Below are positions 10,030 to 21,237 of a DNA stretch of 64,000 nt, piece after piece. The number at the start of each line of letters is the position of its first letter. The stretch's first letter is position 1. A program made the position numbers and the translations under genes. The notes beneath the pieces are model-generated. The model was not told the origin of the DNA. It made no database searches and saw nothing but the letters and a program-made list of their open reading frames with translations. This DNA comes from Lepeophtheirus salmonis (lineage: Eukaryota > Arthropoda > Copepoda > Siphonostomatoida > Caligidae), in assembly GCF_016086655.4 (NCBI RefSeq), contig NC_052140.2:4092001-4156000 (forward strand), in the 5' to 3' direction.

Positions 10030-10560
10030 TTAAAACATGCCTAAAGATCCACAATGTGCTGAAAGGAGATCTGTAAGGTTTGTTGAAAGGTCTTTGACAA
10101 CTCAAAATCCAATGGATGCCCATGCGGAACGCTTCAAGAAGATAATAAAGGACATAAACCACAATGGTGATCGTTATTATCTTTTACACTGATGAGAAAA
10201 CATTAACTGTCATCAGCAAAGAAAAATGACAAGGTTGTTTGCTTCGAAGATAACCCTAGAAGCGTTTTGGAAGTCTTCAAGACGAAACATCAGCCTCAGC
10301 GATGATACCTGCTAGAGCCTCAATAGGTGACAAAAATGTCACCGATTTGGTTTCCAACCTCGTTTGAAGGGAGTAATTGTAAAAGTCATTGAAACTAAGC
10401 TTGTAAATAATAATCTTCATAATCTTGGAATAAGAAAGTATTTTTAGACCTTACAAACTCATTCTGCCCTGATTTTGCACATGGTTATTTGTAGCACAAT
10501 CCAAGAATTTTCGAACATCCAGTGTATGCCACGTACTTACTAAACATTACGGTGTGACTA
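10030..10560 (+). pseudogene. Mariner-type transposase fragment, frameshifted
   Basis: The plus strand reads HAERFKKIIKDINHNGD (about 10107-10170). After a frameshift comes a first catalytic block, TDEKTL-TVISK (10178-10210, normally SDEKTFTVD), then DKVVCFEDNPRSVLEVF and, in another frame, IWFPTSFEG. Around 10455-10510 a QxHSALILHMV stretch is the second catalytic block (normally QQDSAPAHTA), with the Asp replaced. Several frameshifts and stops; the N-terminal DNA-binding part and the C-terminus are not recognisable. It is a separate, older copy from the neighbours at 9.0-9.4 kb. Confidence 0.6.
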
Positions 10561-10724
10561 CAACAGGCTCTTTTCTACAACATCAAAAACTTTATTCATA
10601 AAATTTACATCAAGGTTGGAGGGTCGATGCCATGGGGTGTGTGTGTGGATTATAAAAATAGGAAAAATAATATTATCCACCAGTATGGTTTAAAAAAAAA
10701 GCCAAAATGAACGTGGTCACCCTG

Positions 10725-10935
10725 ATAATTTCTATAATATTTGGGAGGAGAGCAGCTTAGCTGTCATGACGTATAATTAAATTAGCTGGAAGGAGGAATG
10801 AGATGAAGGATATAAATACACCCCTATATAACAATCATACAGGTAGGAATTACTACGATGTTGATCCTCAATTCTACTCTGAGTCCAACAAAGACTTACA
10901 CTTATAACTCATAGAACAAATCCCCAGCGCTATTT
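10725..10935 (-). repeat. Dispersed repeat Rep-B, copy 2 (reverse)
   Basis: Reverse-oriented Rep-B: GGGAGGAGAGCAGCTTAGCTGTCATGACG, ATTAAATTAGCTGG, TACGATGTTGATCCTCAATTCTACTCTGAGTC, CTTACACTTATAACTC and AACAAATCC in the expected order. Close to consensus. Confidence 0.75.
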
Positions 10936-11374
10936 TTCGTCTTTCGTGCACTTGTGATTACTTCTAGAAATCTGGTATAGTCAGCAGATATATCGTCTCT
11001 CAAAGTTACCATTTATTTTATTACACATACATTCAGGTAGCGACTATAAAAGCCGACATGCCCTCTTCATTAATATTTTACATTTGACTATTAGAGTCGG
11101 AAAATTTAGATAATTAATGCAAAAAATATCCATTTATATCTGAGTCAAAAATTTAAAAAAATTGAAAAAGCCTTTTGAAAAATAAATTAAACTTTTTAAT
11201 TATGAAAAGCTCTAATCTCAAAAAAGAAAAAGGCTACTATTTAAATAAAAATAAAAATATTAAAAATATAATTAAGGTGATAAAAATCAATAATTGTGGT
11301 TCTTGACAAAAATTGAGTCAATATAATAAACCTATTCATATTTATAACTATGATAAGGTATTGATAATTTTAAT

Positions 11375-11495
11375 AAGAATAAAACTTGTTAATATAAATT
11401 TGTCATGGAGTACAAATGTAATCCACACAGTCATTTTTTAGAAAAATCATTCTAGTTTACTTTTGTGTTGACCAACCACATATATATATGTACTA
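11375..11495 (-). mobile_element. Rep-C end 2
   Basis: TACAAATGTAATCCACACAG, then AGAAAAATCATTCTAGTTTA, CTTTTGTGTTGACC, AACCACATATATATATG. Solo terminus with no transposase next to it. Outward end faces right into a TA tract. Confidence 0.6.
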
Positions 11496-11499
11496 ATTC

Positions 11500-12119
11500 A
11501 TATTGAGTTTGGTACAAACGCCAAAAACTGATGTTGAATTACCAAATGAGCTAATGAAATATATAATATAATAAAAAATGATGCTGGGGATCAAGTCTAA
11601 TGTTTCTACATATAATAAAATAAAAAATAGTTATAATGAAAAAATAAAAAGACCCCTTATCTCTCAATGTATTCTTCATATAACATTGCGTTTAATCCAC
11701 ATTTCATATTGTTTCATCCATTGCCCTTTCTTTTGGTAGGATAGGACATTTCTGGTGAGATATGTGTGTTTGTTGCTCTCGGTCGTCTTCTATGACTTTT
11801 TATGTCATGTACTTATTATTTCATTCTAATAGTCATCATTCGTCTTTCAAATCTCCCTCCTTCCCTCCACGTTCATCCATTAGGAACATGGCATTAATAC
11901 GTAATCATTTTTCATTTTGAATGATATATATACCATATAATAAATAAGGTCTTACTTTTTTTAATAATATAAATTCTAGGGAAGACAGTTGCAAATGTCC
12001 CCTTTTTCTCGAACATTAAAAAGACCAGGGCCATAAAATTTATATTACAATTGTATAATATAATGCAAATTATTATTTTAAAAAAAAAACCATAATTTTT
12101 GTCATTTCATGAAAACTGC
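11500..12119. other. AT-rich stretch without recognised genes
   Basis: Short low-complexity frames only, (A)n and (T)n tracts. Nothing identified. Confidence 0.3.
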
Positions 12120-12300
12120 AATGAAGTTATGTTTTTGTCTTCGTTTGTTTGTATGTTTGCTTGTTAGTTAACAGGATGACCGCGAAAGTTACGATTCAAT
12201 TTTAATCAAACTTGGTACAAAGATTATATATGATCACAGTAAGAGGTCATTTAATTTTGAAAGGCAACACAAAAAGTAGAAAATGCATAATCAATATTGT
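12120..12300 (+). repeat. Dispersed repeat Rep-G, copy 1
   Basis: Blocks TTGTTTGTATGTTTGCTTG, AAACTTGGTACAAAGATTAT, ATGATCACAGTAAGAG, TCATTTAATTTTGAAAGG. The same order occurs at 61430-61620 (plus) and 23950-24110 (minus). The block AAACTTGGTACAAAGGTTAT followed by a GAGGTCAAAG word belongs to a widespread type of invertebrate interspersed repeat. Confidence 0.55.
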
Positions 12301-12846
12301 TGGATCGCCCCAGGACTGATTGCCTAATCAGTCATCCTCCTCCCCCCCCACCCCCCAGTCTTTTTTTTAAATATCGGTCCGGTCTTTTTAACCATTCCAC
12401 GGTCCTAAGGTTCGATACGTCAGTACTTCAGTATAAGGTCCTAGCTATCTTTATAGCTATTCTTCACTCATAGAAACGAATCAAAACATAGAAAAGAATA
12501 TATAATAGCTAGAACGTAAATAATAAGTTATGGCCACCCATTTGAACTATTGATTATTGAACCATCAATTGATAAAACTTTTTAACTACAAAACTCACTC
12601 AGTGGGGATAAATTCAAAATATTATAACGCTCAGTATAGAGGGGACAGTTGCAAAAAGTGTTTTAATTTTGCACGCATTGTTGATTGGTCTCTACTATTT
12701 TACTAGCGGTAGATGCCCAGAGTTATTAGGAGTCGACAAACAGACACTTTTCCATAATTATATACATAGAAGATAATTCCCCAACAAATTAATGGCTTTA
12801 CTTTTTTTTTAAATGAGCCAATCACACATAGCTACTTACTCAATAC

Positions 12847-13140
12847 TTAGACCTTCTGTCTTGAAGAATAATAATGACAGAGTGAGCTTTTTATTTTAAT
12901 GATTTGATGAGGCAGGGAGTACTTTTGCATGTTCCTAACCTTTGCTCTATAAATATAGATAAGATTGCACTTTACATCAAGCATTTTTTTTACCCAGAAC
13001 AGGCCATAAAGAGTTTTTTGATAATGAATTTCTGCAGGATATATCCAATTCTGTTTATTCATCTTTAATATAAATCATATTATATCTTAATTTACTATAG
13101 TATATTGAATTTTAATAGTTTATCATTATGAAAAGTCAAA
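12847..13140. other. Low-complexity frame, no gene support
   Basis: A 71-codon minus-strand frame covers most of this stretch. It is rich in Lys, Asn, Tyr and Ile, has no domain or splice support, and I regard it as chance. Confidence 0.25.
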
Positions 13141-13250
13141 AAAAATTAGAATCCTTTTAATTGGTCAGATGGAGTTGCAGTTGAAACATCTGAACATTTA
13201 AACATTTACTCCATCTGACTTAGGAATCTTCTTTAAAGTCCATATACATA
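13140..13250 (+). repeat. Hairpin-bearing repeat Rep-L, copy 1
   Basis: TCAGATGGAGT (13165-13175) and ACTCCATCTGA (13208-13218) are an exact 11-bp inverted repeat with a 32-base loop. The whole segment, from AATTGGTCAGATGRAGTTG to TTTRAAGTCCATA, recurs at 34560-34690 with the palindrome kept. Confidence 0.65.
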
Positions 13251-14340
13251 ATGTATATTTCCTTCTTTCTGAAAATCCGGAGCGCGACCCTACGCACAAT
13301 GAGTTCAAGGGAATATTTTCTTACGATCGTATTGTCCTTTGAGCCACGTCGTTCTATTAAAATAATTAAACATATAAAGCTATAGAGAATTTAAAAAAAA
13401 ATTAAATTCGAAGCCTGTTAAACAAGAAACCGTTATTTCACCATTATTTATTTATAAAAATATATGACTTTATTATTATAATTTCTAACAGAAATTCGGT
13501 ATTGTTTAACTATTTCCCCAACACTAGTTACAGGAACTTTTGGAAAATTTGACTAAATTCATATTTTTAAGCAATAGTAGACATTATTATATATATTGTG
13601 TTACCATTGGGGAAGTCCAAGTCAAATCTGCTTGAAGTAACTACACCATAATGAATAAGTATTACAACTGTCTCCCCTAGAGTAAAATAATGTATGAGAT
13701 TTTTCTAAATCGTTTTTTTATTTTTAATGCTCGCCTCTTCTCTTGTAACATGATATTATGAAATCATTATGTTTATCTCATGAGATTCAAACCTTAGGAA
13801 AAAAATCTTAATACGACAAAAAAAAAATATTCGTTAATTAAAACTTTATACTTTCATTTTTCTTTTTTCTAAAACAAAACTTTTTGGATTTTTCTTTCAT
13901 TTTATACAAAATTTTGATTAGCTTTTTATTTTCATTATCATATAACATCAAAAAGGAAGTCGACAACAACCAAACAAAAATACTAATTTTAACCAACATT
14001 TTTCTTTTTAATGATGTATATAGGTAAAAAAAGGAATTTAAATTACGTATTTTTGACAAATGTTCATATATATGAACATTGTACATATCACGACGTTGCT
14101 AACAAAATTTACTTTTAACATTTGTCAACTGTTTATGTTTCAGCTTCTTTTCTCTTATTAATGTATCTTAGAGTTAATTTGATTATTTCAAATTTGCTCT
14201 TGTTGTTCAGCTGTGAATAATTTTGAACAATTATTGACTATGTAATTCTACAGTTGTATAAAACATTACATTAGCGCGTGTAATATTTTTTTAGTTTGTA
14301 GGGATCTCTAGTGCATTTTCTCATGAAAGACCAATTGTAA
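13251..14340. other. AT-rich stretch without recognised genes
   Basis: A more GC-rich patch at 13265-13360 (CCGGAGCGCGACCCTACGC) stands out but holds no frame longer than about 30 codons. The 82-codon minus frame at 13838-14086 is Lys/Phe-rich low complexity. Nothing else identified. Confidence 0.3.
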
Positions 14341-14344
14341 AAAT

Positions 14345-14570
14345 TAAGGCTTGTTTGGGGGTTATAGGTGTAAGTCTTTGTTCGACTCAGAGTAGAATTA
14401 GGATTGACATCGAAGTAATAACTGCCTATATCAAAAAATTGTAGCAAAATTCGGAGTGGGATTTATGTTTATTTCTTTGCAGCTGATATAATAAAATGCC
14501 ATGACATCTAATCTGTTTTTCTTCTAAACATTTTTTCAAATTGTCAGGATTACCACTGACAATGTAACTA
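14345..14570 (+). repeat. Dispersed repeat Rep-B, copy 3
   Basis: GTTATAGGTGTAAGTCTTTG, CGACTCAGAGTAGAATTAGG, ATTGACATCG, GGATTTATGTTTATTTCTTT, ATGCCATGACATCTAA and CAAATTGTCAGGATTACC in order. Slightly shortened middle. Confidence 0.7.
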
Positions 14571-15184
14571 TTAATAAGTGAAGTGCAAATGACAACTGTA
14601 GGGAATAGTTACATAACTATCAATTGATTTGGGGAACTTTAGCTCCTTATGAGTTTTATAAATGTGGATTTGTTTAAATGAAATTATATCGTGTTAACCC
14701 TACGTTAGTGAATTGGTATTTTCTGTACATCAAGATTTATAAAAACTACTTCTAACTCCGTTTTTATTAGAATTCTATTGTGATAATTTTTAGCATGCTC
14801 CTAAAACTTTCAAACAACATAACTGCAACTTTGCTAATGTGGATTTTTGATTATAACAATATATTTTTTGACATTGAGTTTTCCTTATATTTGGCAATTT
14901 TGAATTAAAATTTTATGAACTTACATAATTTGTTCCTTTTTTTTTCTTCTTTTTCCCATTTTTTTTCAATATGAGACTGTACAATGTAAGCTATTATTTC
15001 TAGGGATGAGAAAATTGTCTAAATTGTAGTGAACATAACCCACTCCTGGGAATATCATAAAAAATAATAAAGTAATGTTGAGAAAAATCATTATAAACTA
15101 TAATGTTCCTTCTTTACTGTTAAATAAGAAAGTTCAAAATGGGGAGGAATAATAAATAAGTGCATTCATATTTTATTCTAACCA

Positions 15185-15310
15185 ACAGGGGTTTTGCTAA
15201 CTTTCATAATTGGGGGGCTTAGTATCAAAAATTATCAACACCGTTAAATAATTAACTTATATAAATAGGTTTATTATATATATATATATATACTAGTATG
15301 GGGTGAATGG
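15185..15310 (+). repeat. Dispersed repeat Rep-K and TA microsatellite
   Basis: GGGGTTTTGCTAACTTTCAT then TTGGGGGGCTTAGTATC and AAAAATTATCAACACC. A related copy lies at 48898-48975 (GGGTTGCTAGCTTTCGT, GGAGGGGGTTAGCACC, AAAAATTATCAGC). Followed by an uninterrupted TA tract near 15272-15292. Confidence 0.5.
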
Positions 15311-15889
15311 AAGGGAATATATTCCTTTTCATACTTATAAAAGTCAATTTCGGCTACTTGAAGTGTATTTGGTAGCGTCTCCACAGTAATTTTACAAGGA
15401 AATTGACACTTATTCATGGACGACTACAAATTTGAGATAGATCATTATAGCTTGCTTTAGTATTGACGGCTCAATATGTTCTATGTTGTTTTACACAATA
15501 AGTAAACAATTTTGTCTTAAATTGTTTTTTTGTTTGCTGATAACAAAATATTTTTGTAAGGGACAATCAATAAAAATTAATGCATATGCTTACATTATAC
15601 AAATCCAAAGTTTTCTACTTTAAATGTAATAGACAGGTGAATAAAAAATTCAACAGTGAAAGCTGCCTATGTTTATATGAACAGCAAGAGTAAAAAAAGA
15701 CAAAGATTTGAAAAACATCCAAACAGAAGTTCTCTCAAAAATACGAGTGGTTTCCAAAGTGGAGGTGACAGGGACACAGCGGAGGGTTTGCAAGGTGATT
15801 TCCAAACAAGACGAAAATAATTTAAATTGACATTAGTTTGAGGGGCATCAAAACTTGAATAGTGATGTATATTCATATTTTAAGACGTC

Positions 15890-16262
15890 TCTTCTGCATA
15901 AATTAAAAAAGTATTTCAAGAAGGTAATGCTCCATCAGTTAATTATCAGTCGTCCGACATTGAAGATGCACTTATCGAACTTTCATGAGACCAAACACTA
16001 AAAACAAATTTTGATTTCAAGACATTCCACGAATTCTACTTCGGATATCTATGATGAATAAATACCCTATGCTGGCTAAAGCAGCTTTAGCTTTACTTAT
16101 ACATATTGACTCAACTTAATGATGTGAGAAGAACTTTTCTGTGTAAAATTACATCAAAAATGAATAAAGATGGGGGCATAAGATGGATAATGATCTTCGA
16201 GTTGCTGTGTCCAACATTAAATATAAGATAGACAAGCTTTTCTCAATGCTACATCCTTGAAA
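15890..16262 (+). pseudogene. hAT transposase C-terminal (dimerisation domain) remnant
   Basis: Plus-strand frame with several stops reads DIEDALIELS, then DQTLKTNFDFKTFHEFY and GYL. After a frame change it gives MLAKAALALLIHIDST-, CEKNFSV-NYIKN and DNDLRVAVSNIKYKIDKLF, ending in a stop near 16260. From memory this follows the hAT C-terminal dimerisation domain of the ZBED/GTF2IRD2-like group: an 'IELQ..LK..F' lead-in, 'YP.L...A', 'STY.CE..FS', 'DLR.A' and 'I..DI..L'. At least five stops and one frameshift make it a pseudogene. The catalytic RNase-H-like core upstream is not recognisable, and no hAT terminal repeats were found. Confidence 0.65.
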
Positions 16263-16394
16263 CTAAGTCCTTAATTAGTGTATAAACATGTTTTCACATC
16301 CATAGACTGTAATGTTACTTATTTGTAAGTTTCAATTTAGACTTTATTTACTCCAAACAAGAGAATAAATTTATATTGAATAATTCGTCTTTTT

Positions 16395-16715
16395 AAAACT
16401 TTGGAAGCCCTGCAAATTGGACTTAAAGTAACCAAAAATGATGGCCACCATAAAAGAATGATAAAGATTGCAGGGTTGAAATGGGCTTATAATGTCTCTT
16501 AAAACAAATAAAGTTTTTTTTTTTAAATATAGTAAAATTCTGGAGTATCTAAATACATTTCAAATTTGAAATCAAAGGCAATAATTGACTTCAAAATCTC
16601 CTTGAAATATTAGGCTATATTAATAATTGAAGGAAAAAAATTAAATTGAGATTTCCTCTTTTTCTTCACTTTTGTTCAAGATTGTTTTTATGTTGACGGA
16701 CCTTATATATATATA
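16395..16715 (+). repeat. Dispersed repeat Rep-A, copy 1
   Basis: Rep-A order: GAAGCCCTGCAAATTGGACT, a middle with 'tcagggc-atataa' and 'ataattgactcaaatatgtc', TCTATAAAATATGGG, GGATTTTATCCTTTTTCTTG, TTGTTCAAGATTGTTTTTATG, TTGACGGACC, then a TA tract. This copy has the best-preserved left and right parts but a decayed centre. Others: 18.5, 37.4, 42.1 (reverse), 47.4, 49.8, 55.3 kb. Confidence 0.65.
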
Positions 16716-17215
16716 TAAACCCTGAATAATATAATGATTAACTTTAATCTATTTAAAATGGCAGTTAAAAAAAATATCGAGTTTTAAAAAATGTAAAAAT
16801 TATAAATTAATGTTACACATTTTTCTAAAATATTTCTGATTCTTTTTTATAGGTAAGATAAAAACAAAATAGTTCGATTCGTGAAGAGTTCTGCCGACGC
16901 ATATGCACTAATAGTAAATTTTAAAGATTGTTTTATGTTGCTGCACTCGATATGTAAATCATAATATTCAGTAATACTGATTTTTATAATTATGGTGTAG
17001 TAATTATAATTTGTTATAAAATTCGTCCGACAATTTTTGATTTTTTAACAAAAAATTACTCAAAATTATTGAGGAGTTTTGAAGAACAAATCAGTACTTC
17101 ATATAAAACAAGAAATAAATTATGTAAAATTATAATCATGTTGTGTTGACTTTTTTTAAAACAGATTATAAGGTTTAGAGAAGAGAAAATTAAAAAATTG
17201 ATTTTTGACCATTAC

Positions 17216-17252
17216 ATGTCAGTTGAGCGAACGATATTTCGCTCAACTGTCA
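17216..17252. repeat. Perfect 12-bp inverted repeat, 6-base loop
   Basis: CAGTTGAGCGAA (17220-17231), loop CGATAT, TTCGCTCAACTG (17238-17249). Beyond one T:T mismatch, pairing continues for two more bases. It is the strongest short hairpin in the window and unusually GC-containing for its surroundings. Function unknown; could be a MITE centre, a structured RNA or a palindromic binding site. Confidence 0.8.
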
Positions 17253-17840
17253 CGTGGTATATCAACTATAATTCAGAATTAATTTTAATTTTTACTGTCT
17301 CGGGAAAAGCCAGAACCCCTACTCTAGTGTCTATCAAATATTGGGCGGTATATATAAAGTAAAAACATCAATTGTGATTTTCTCTTTTTTTTTTTTTGAT
17401 CAAGATTTTTGACGCAGAACATGAATACATTGTTATAAGTAGGGATCTGTTTAAAGACAGGGATTTTAATTCAAATACACGTTTTATACCATATTAATGC
17501 CTGACCGGATATAAAGACAATAACAAGCTCTAAAATATTTACATATACAAATGTAATTTCCAAAATTAGCCACTTATACAAAACAACGAGCCATGGAGAG
17601 GCATTTAATATTCTGCTCGCAATGGCTCTATACTTATGTACAATAAGTGAAATGCTTAATACTAGTAAAATTGTCTTTTAACCTGTCGTTAGTGAGCTGG
17701 GATATTGCAGAGATGTCTGAACACTTTAAATTTTAAAATTCAACAACATATAATTTATGAATTAACAATAAAATTTCAACAAAGTTAATACTATAAATAG
17801 ATGTGTGTCTGAGCTCTCTTGACCATTGATGTACTCGCCC
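17253..17840. other. AT-rich stretch without recognised genes
   Basis: Contains a Rep-A-like partial 3' end near 17375-17420 (GTGATTTTCTC, T run, GATCAAGATTTTTGACGCA). Otherwise nothing identified. Confidence 0.3.
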
Positions 17841-18356
17841 TTATTTGCGTGGTCGCTTCCAGGCAGCAGCAGAAGGCCTGGCACCCGCTACAGATGTAGT
17901 TCTCAGCGGCGTTTTAGTTCTGGCTGACACTGGCTTTGAGGCCCTCGGTGTTTGAATGACGGATACTGCAGACAATCCCCTCGACCTGTGCCGAAAAGTT
18001 CTAGTCAAGGGGCTTGATTTAAGGGCTGTGGAGGTGGCAAAAGGGTCAAAAAAGGATTCAAAAGAACTCAAACAGTAATAGTGGAGATGGGTTTCATTCA
18101 TTGTTGATGTCAAAAGTGCCCTTTCCATCCTCATGGAGTTGAAGGGGTTGTCCTGGGTTGTTTTATTTGACTTATCCGGATTCAGTTTGACCTTTTTGAA
18201 GACCCCTTCTTCCTCTCCAACTTTTTGGACATGGGGACGGCGTAGACGGGGGTTCTAGAGACGCCCAACTGCTTGGAGTGCGTGAATGTAAATTCGTTGA
18301 TCACGTTCTAGTGTTATTTTCTCGACTTGTGCATTATTAAAGACCTCAGGTTGGTT
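17841..18356 (-). pseudogene. Coding-like GC-rich island: pseudogene or terminal exon, unknown basic protein
   Basis: One minus-strand frame runs from 18356 (just after a TAA) to a TAA at 17843-17841, 172 codons, broken only by a TAG at 18257-18255. The region is visibly richer in G+C than its flanks. Upstream of the TAG it reads QPEVFNNAQVEKITLERDQR. Downstream, a Met at 18134 starts 97 uninterrupted codons that end in a Ser/Thr/Arg-rich basic tail (ASKPVSARTKTPLRTTS, then KRPRK as the last residues, a possible nuclear localisation signal). The TAG sits in TCTCTAG followed by AACCCC, so it could be a splice acceptor, making 18254-17841 a last exon. Otherwise this is a young, intronless retrocopy with one nonsense change. 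I do not recognise the family. The lack of other frame breaks over 516 bp in a 70% A+T region argues against chance. Confidence 0.5.
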
Positions 18357-18514
18357 TTATTTTGTAACTAATAGTCTATACTTATATATGTCAAATTGTA
18401 CTGTATGTGTCTAAGAAGTAGCAAAATGAATAAGGATGGTATTTTTCAACAAATTATTGTCACTTTGTGTTTACGAATTATTCTTTTAACCCTTTGGTTG
18501 TGTCAGAAATTGTA

Positions 18515-18780
18515 CTTAAAGTATGCAAAACTGATCGTCACAATTAGGTGAAATTGATGGATAAAAAACCATATTGGACACAATAAAAACCTCTTAAATC
18601 AGAAAAAGGCTTTAAACTATAGTTAAAGTTCAAGAGTATTTACCCCACAAATTTTAATGATCCTATAATTTACTCAATTATGTCTATAAATGGTGAGCTA
18701 TGTATATATGAAGTAAATAAATTAATTGAAATTTTATCCTTTTCAGGATTTGTGAACAAAAAAAAATTATGTTGACTTTT
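18515..18780 (+). repeat. Dispersed repeat Rep-A, copy 2
   Basis: CCCCACAAATTTTAATGATC, CTATAATTTACTCAATTATG, TCTATAAATGG, TATATATGAAGTAAATAAAT, GAAATTTTATCCTTTTCAGG, TATGTTGAC. Matches the consensus across its right two thirds. Confidence 0.7.
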
Positions 18781-19096
18781 ATCATAAGCCACTAAATGTA
18801 CATTTATTAAAGAGGATCGTATTGTCCTATTGGCCTTTATAAGTTAATATTGTTTATTCATCGAGTTTCGACAGCAACTCCAATATGTTAATATAATATT
18901 CATTGGACGTACAACGAGTACATAAATACATATACTTCATAACGAGGCATGTGTCAGATCATATCATCCCCTCATAGTCATAATATGATCATTAGAGTCT
19001 GCATTGAAAATGAATTAATGTATGTACAATGTTTATTAGATACTTTTTGCTGTTTTCCCTTCATGAAAGGAGAGCTTCATGTGTGAAAGCTCCACT

Positions 19097-19369
19097 TTAG
19101 AGAAACTTTTTTTTTCTGTATGAGAAGAAGGTCCATGAAGAAGATTCATTATAAACAAAAGGCGATGTCTTTGTATGATTAAGTGTTTTAGAACTACAAC
19201 TACTACTATCAACAACTTCCAACTCTCTCTCACATTCACTGTACAATCCACATATATAATACACGACAACTGTTGTTGTAAATAAACATGTTATTAGCTT
19301 CATCAATAAAGAAAAGAAGTAGAAAAGAGAGACAAAGAAACTGAGTCTTGGTTTTTTTTTGTGCGTCAA
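19097..19369 (-). CDS. Possible small membrane/secreted ORF, unsupported
   Basis: A 90-codon minus-strand frame starts MTHKKKPRLSFF, has a hydrophobic stretch at about residues 10-43 that could be a signal anchor, then a Ser/Cys/Glu-rich stretch (residues 46-80) and a Lys-rich end. A second overlapping minus frame (19036-19269) has no such structure. Composition is more complex than the surroundings, so a first exon of a type II membrane protein is conceivable. There is no homology I recognise, no clear splice donor, and it may be chance. Confidence 0.2.
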   Translation of the reverse strand: MTHKKKPRLSFFVSLFYFFSLLMKLITCLFTTTVVVYYICGLYSECERELEVVDSSSCSSKTLNHTKTSPFVYNESSSWTFFSYRKKKFL

Positions 19370-19399
19370 GATAAAAAAATCTTTGAACTAAAATCAAAA

Positions 19400-20390
19400 C
19401 AAGGATCCCAATTTATTTCATAGACATGTATTTTTCAATTATAGTCTTATTATTCTTATTTGAGTTATGAGTTTCGATACTCAAGAATTTTATCTATATT
19501 TGTAAATTATTATTTGATTTAAGAGACTTATATTAGTCCCACACAATCAATCTAAAAAAATATTGTAACTCATATATCAATAAAGGGTGATCGTTCAATG
19601 TTTGGACTTCCGACGACAACACAGTTTCCGTACTTGAAACGGAATCTCAAACTTGCCCGACGATTTTCTATCTGATTAATTAGCCCCCACTCATGCTCAA
19701 TGGAGGTCTTAAGGGGGTCAATTTTGCCGGGGTGAAATATACAAGTCTTTTTCATAATTGCACCCTAAAATTTATGATCGGGTAGATTGAGATTTGGGAA
19801 TAACGAAGATTAAACCTCTTTGGTTCAGAATGTATCAAAGTTAATTTCTCTTGGAGGTCGAGCATGGAGCACTGTTCGTTTATCAAAACATACTCTCAGT
19901 TCAAATAGTATGTTCTATGATCCGGTGTAATGCAACTTCCTGGAGGACTCATTTGTAGAACTTAGAGTTCACTTATGACCCCATCAATCGTTTTGGCGAT
20001 TTTATTAATCAAATATTTCCTATCATTACTTAACATTCGTATAGACAATACCTTCTCCGGGTATTTAATTTAGTTAAACAATCAAATTCATGTTATAAGT
20101 AAATAATATAATTTCAATTATAATTTATATCACTTACTATAGAATGAATAACAAGTTAATAGATGAATAATAGTATCCATAACTTGAATTGGAATGGAGA
20201 AAATACTATGACTCATCCTCATTAGTCTAGAGATGTAAAAAAACTGATATCTTAGTGGGCGTATGTGAACTATGCCTAAGAAAACGTTATAAAAACTATG
20301 GTAACTTTGAGTTACAACATATTTGCTAACTATGTCATTGCTAGAAGTAATACTAAGTAAGTACGTGAAAGACGAGAAGTCTGCAATTTA
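19400..20390. other. Stretch without recognised genes
   Basis: Slightly less AT-rich around 19580-19960 and may contain decayed transposon sequence, but I could not align it to any family. The 61-codon minus frame at 19570-19755 has no support. Confidence 0.25.
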
Positions 20391-20394
20391 GCTT
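20330..20394. other. Left flank of mariner fragment
   Basis: No clear terminal repeat on this side; the element is truncated on the left. Confidence 0.3.
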
Positions 20395-20690
20395 CTCTAT
20401 TTGGACTACCTACAAGACCAAGAAGCCCATTACAGCCCCATACAGCCAACAAGAACCAAAACTTATATAGTAACAATATTGCTGACTTCTGGAAAGCCTC
20501 TATGTGGCCCTCCTCCAGCCCTGACTTCAACTCTCCGGACTTTGCAGTTTGGAGCGTCTTGGAGAAAAAGCCCTTTTGTACCTCTCCTTCAAATTTGTTC
20601 TCGCTCCGAGCTGCTATCATGAAAGTGTGGTACACAATGGACAAGAACTGTTTACCTGCGTGTGCAGGCTGTTATTGCATGTGAAGTAGA
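20395..20690 (+). pseudogene. Mariner transposase C-terminal fragment
   Basis: The plus strand reads NNIADFWKASMWPSSSPDF, then NSPDFAVWSVLEKK (third catalytic block; the Asp in SPDF is retained), and ends SLRAAIMKVWYTMDKN before stopping near 20684. The canonical form is FWP...WPPSSPDLNPLDFAIWSVLEKK. Upstream, YLQDQEAHYSPIQ at about 20405 is a degraded second catalytic block (normally QQDGAPAHTA), out of frame. The N-terminal half is gone. The 3' flank (AATATAAAATATAGTTGAAT, CAATTCACAGATTGGTTTTG) corresponds to the mariner end at 9.3-9.4 kb, so the two belong to one family. Long minus-strand frames here are antisense shadows. Confidence 0.75.
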
Positions 20691-21043
20691 ACATATTGAA
20701 TATAAAATATAGTTGAATATTGTATTTAAACAATTCACAGATTGGTTTTGAGTTGTCTTTTCATGATTCCATACAAATCGTAGTGTACTTGGTGTAGTCA
20801 TACTAGACCAAGTTTTGGGTCCCCATTCCATAGAAATCAAAAAATCTTACATTTACAACCATCTTACATAAATTATTCATTATTTTATGAGCTAAACAAT
20901 CTTTATGTAAATCTTATGTTTGTTTGCGTATCAGTGTGAATCTTTTTTAAATGACTTTTTTATAAACAAAAAATTTCATTGTTCAATAATTGTTCTCTTT
21001 CTCTTCCTCTCTCTGCCTTTGTGTCTGTAAAAAAAGGGGAAGC

Positions 21044-21074
21044 AAAAAAAAAAAAAAAAAAAAAAAAAGGGGGG
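21044..21074. repeat. Poly-A (25) directly followed by poly-G (6)
   Basis: A run of 25 A at 21044-21068 joined to 6 G at 21069-21074. A mirror-like case, 18 T followed by 8 G, is at 27614-27639. No transposed sequence with a matching 3' end could be defined to its left. Confidence 0.8.
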
Positions 21075-21237
21075 AACATTAGAGTCACACGCACAATACA
21101 TACAATAATTGCTGAAACTTTTGTCCTTTCAACTCTGAGTTTGAATTATTAATGATTTGTTTCCTTTTTTTTTCTTTTTTGAAATTATTAATTCTTTTTT
21201 TTTTCAATACCACTCATACAAAAATAAATATATACTT

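Noticed and set aside
9965..10162. Minus-strand 69-codon frame as a gene
   Set aside because: Antisense to a plus-strand transposase fragment.
20330..20644. 104-codon minus-strand frame
   Set aside because: Antisense to the plus-strand mariner C-terminus, whose catalytic block is clearly recognisable.
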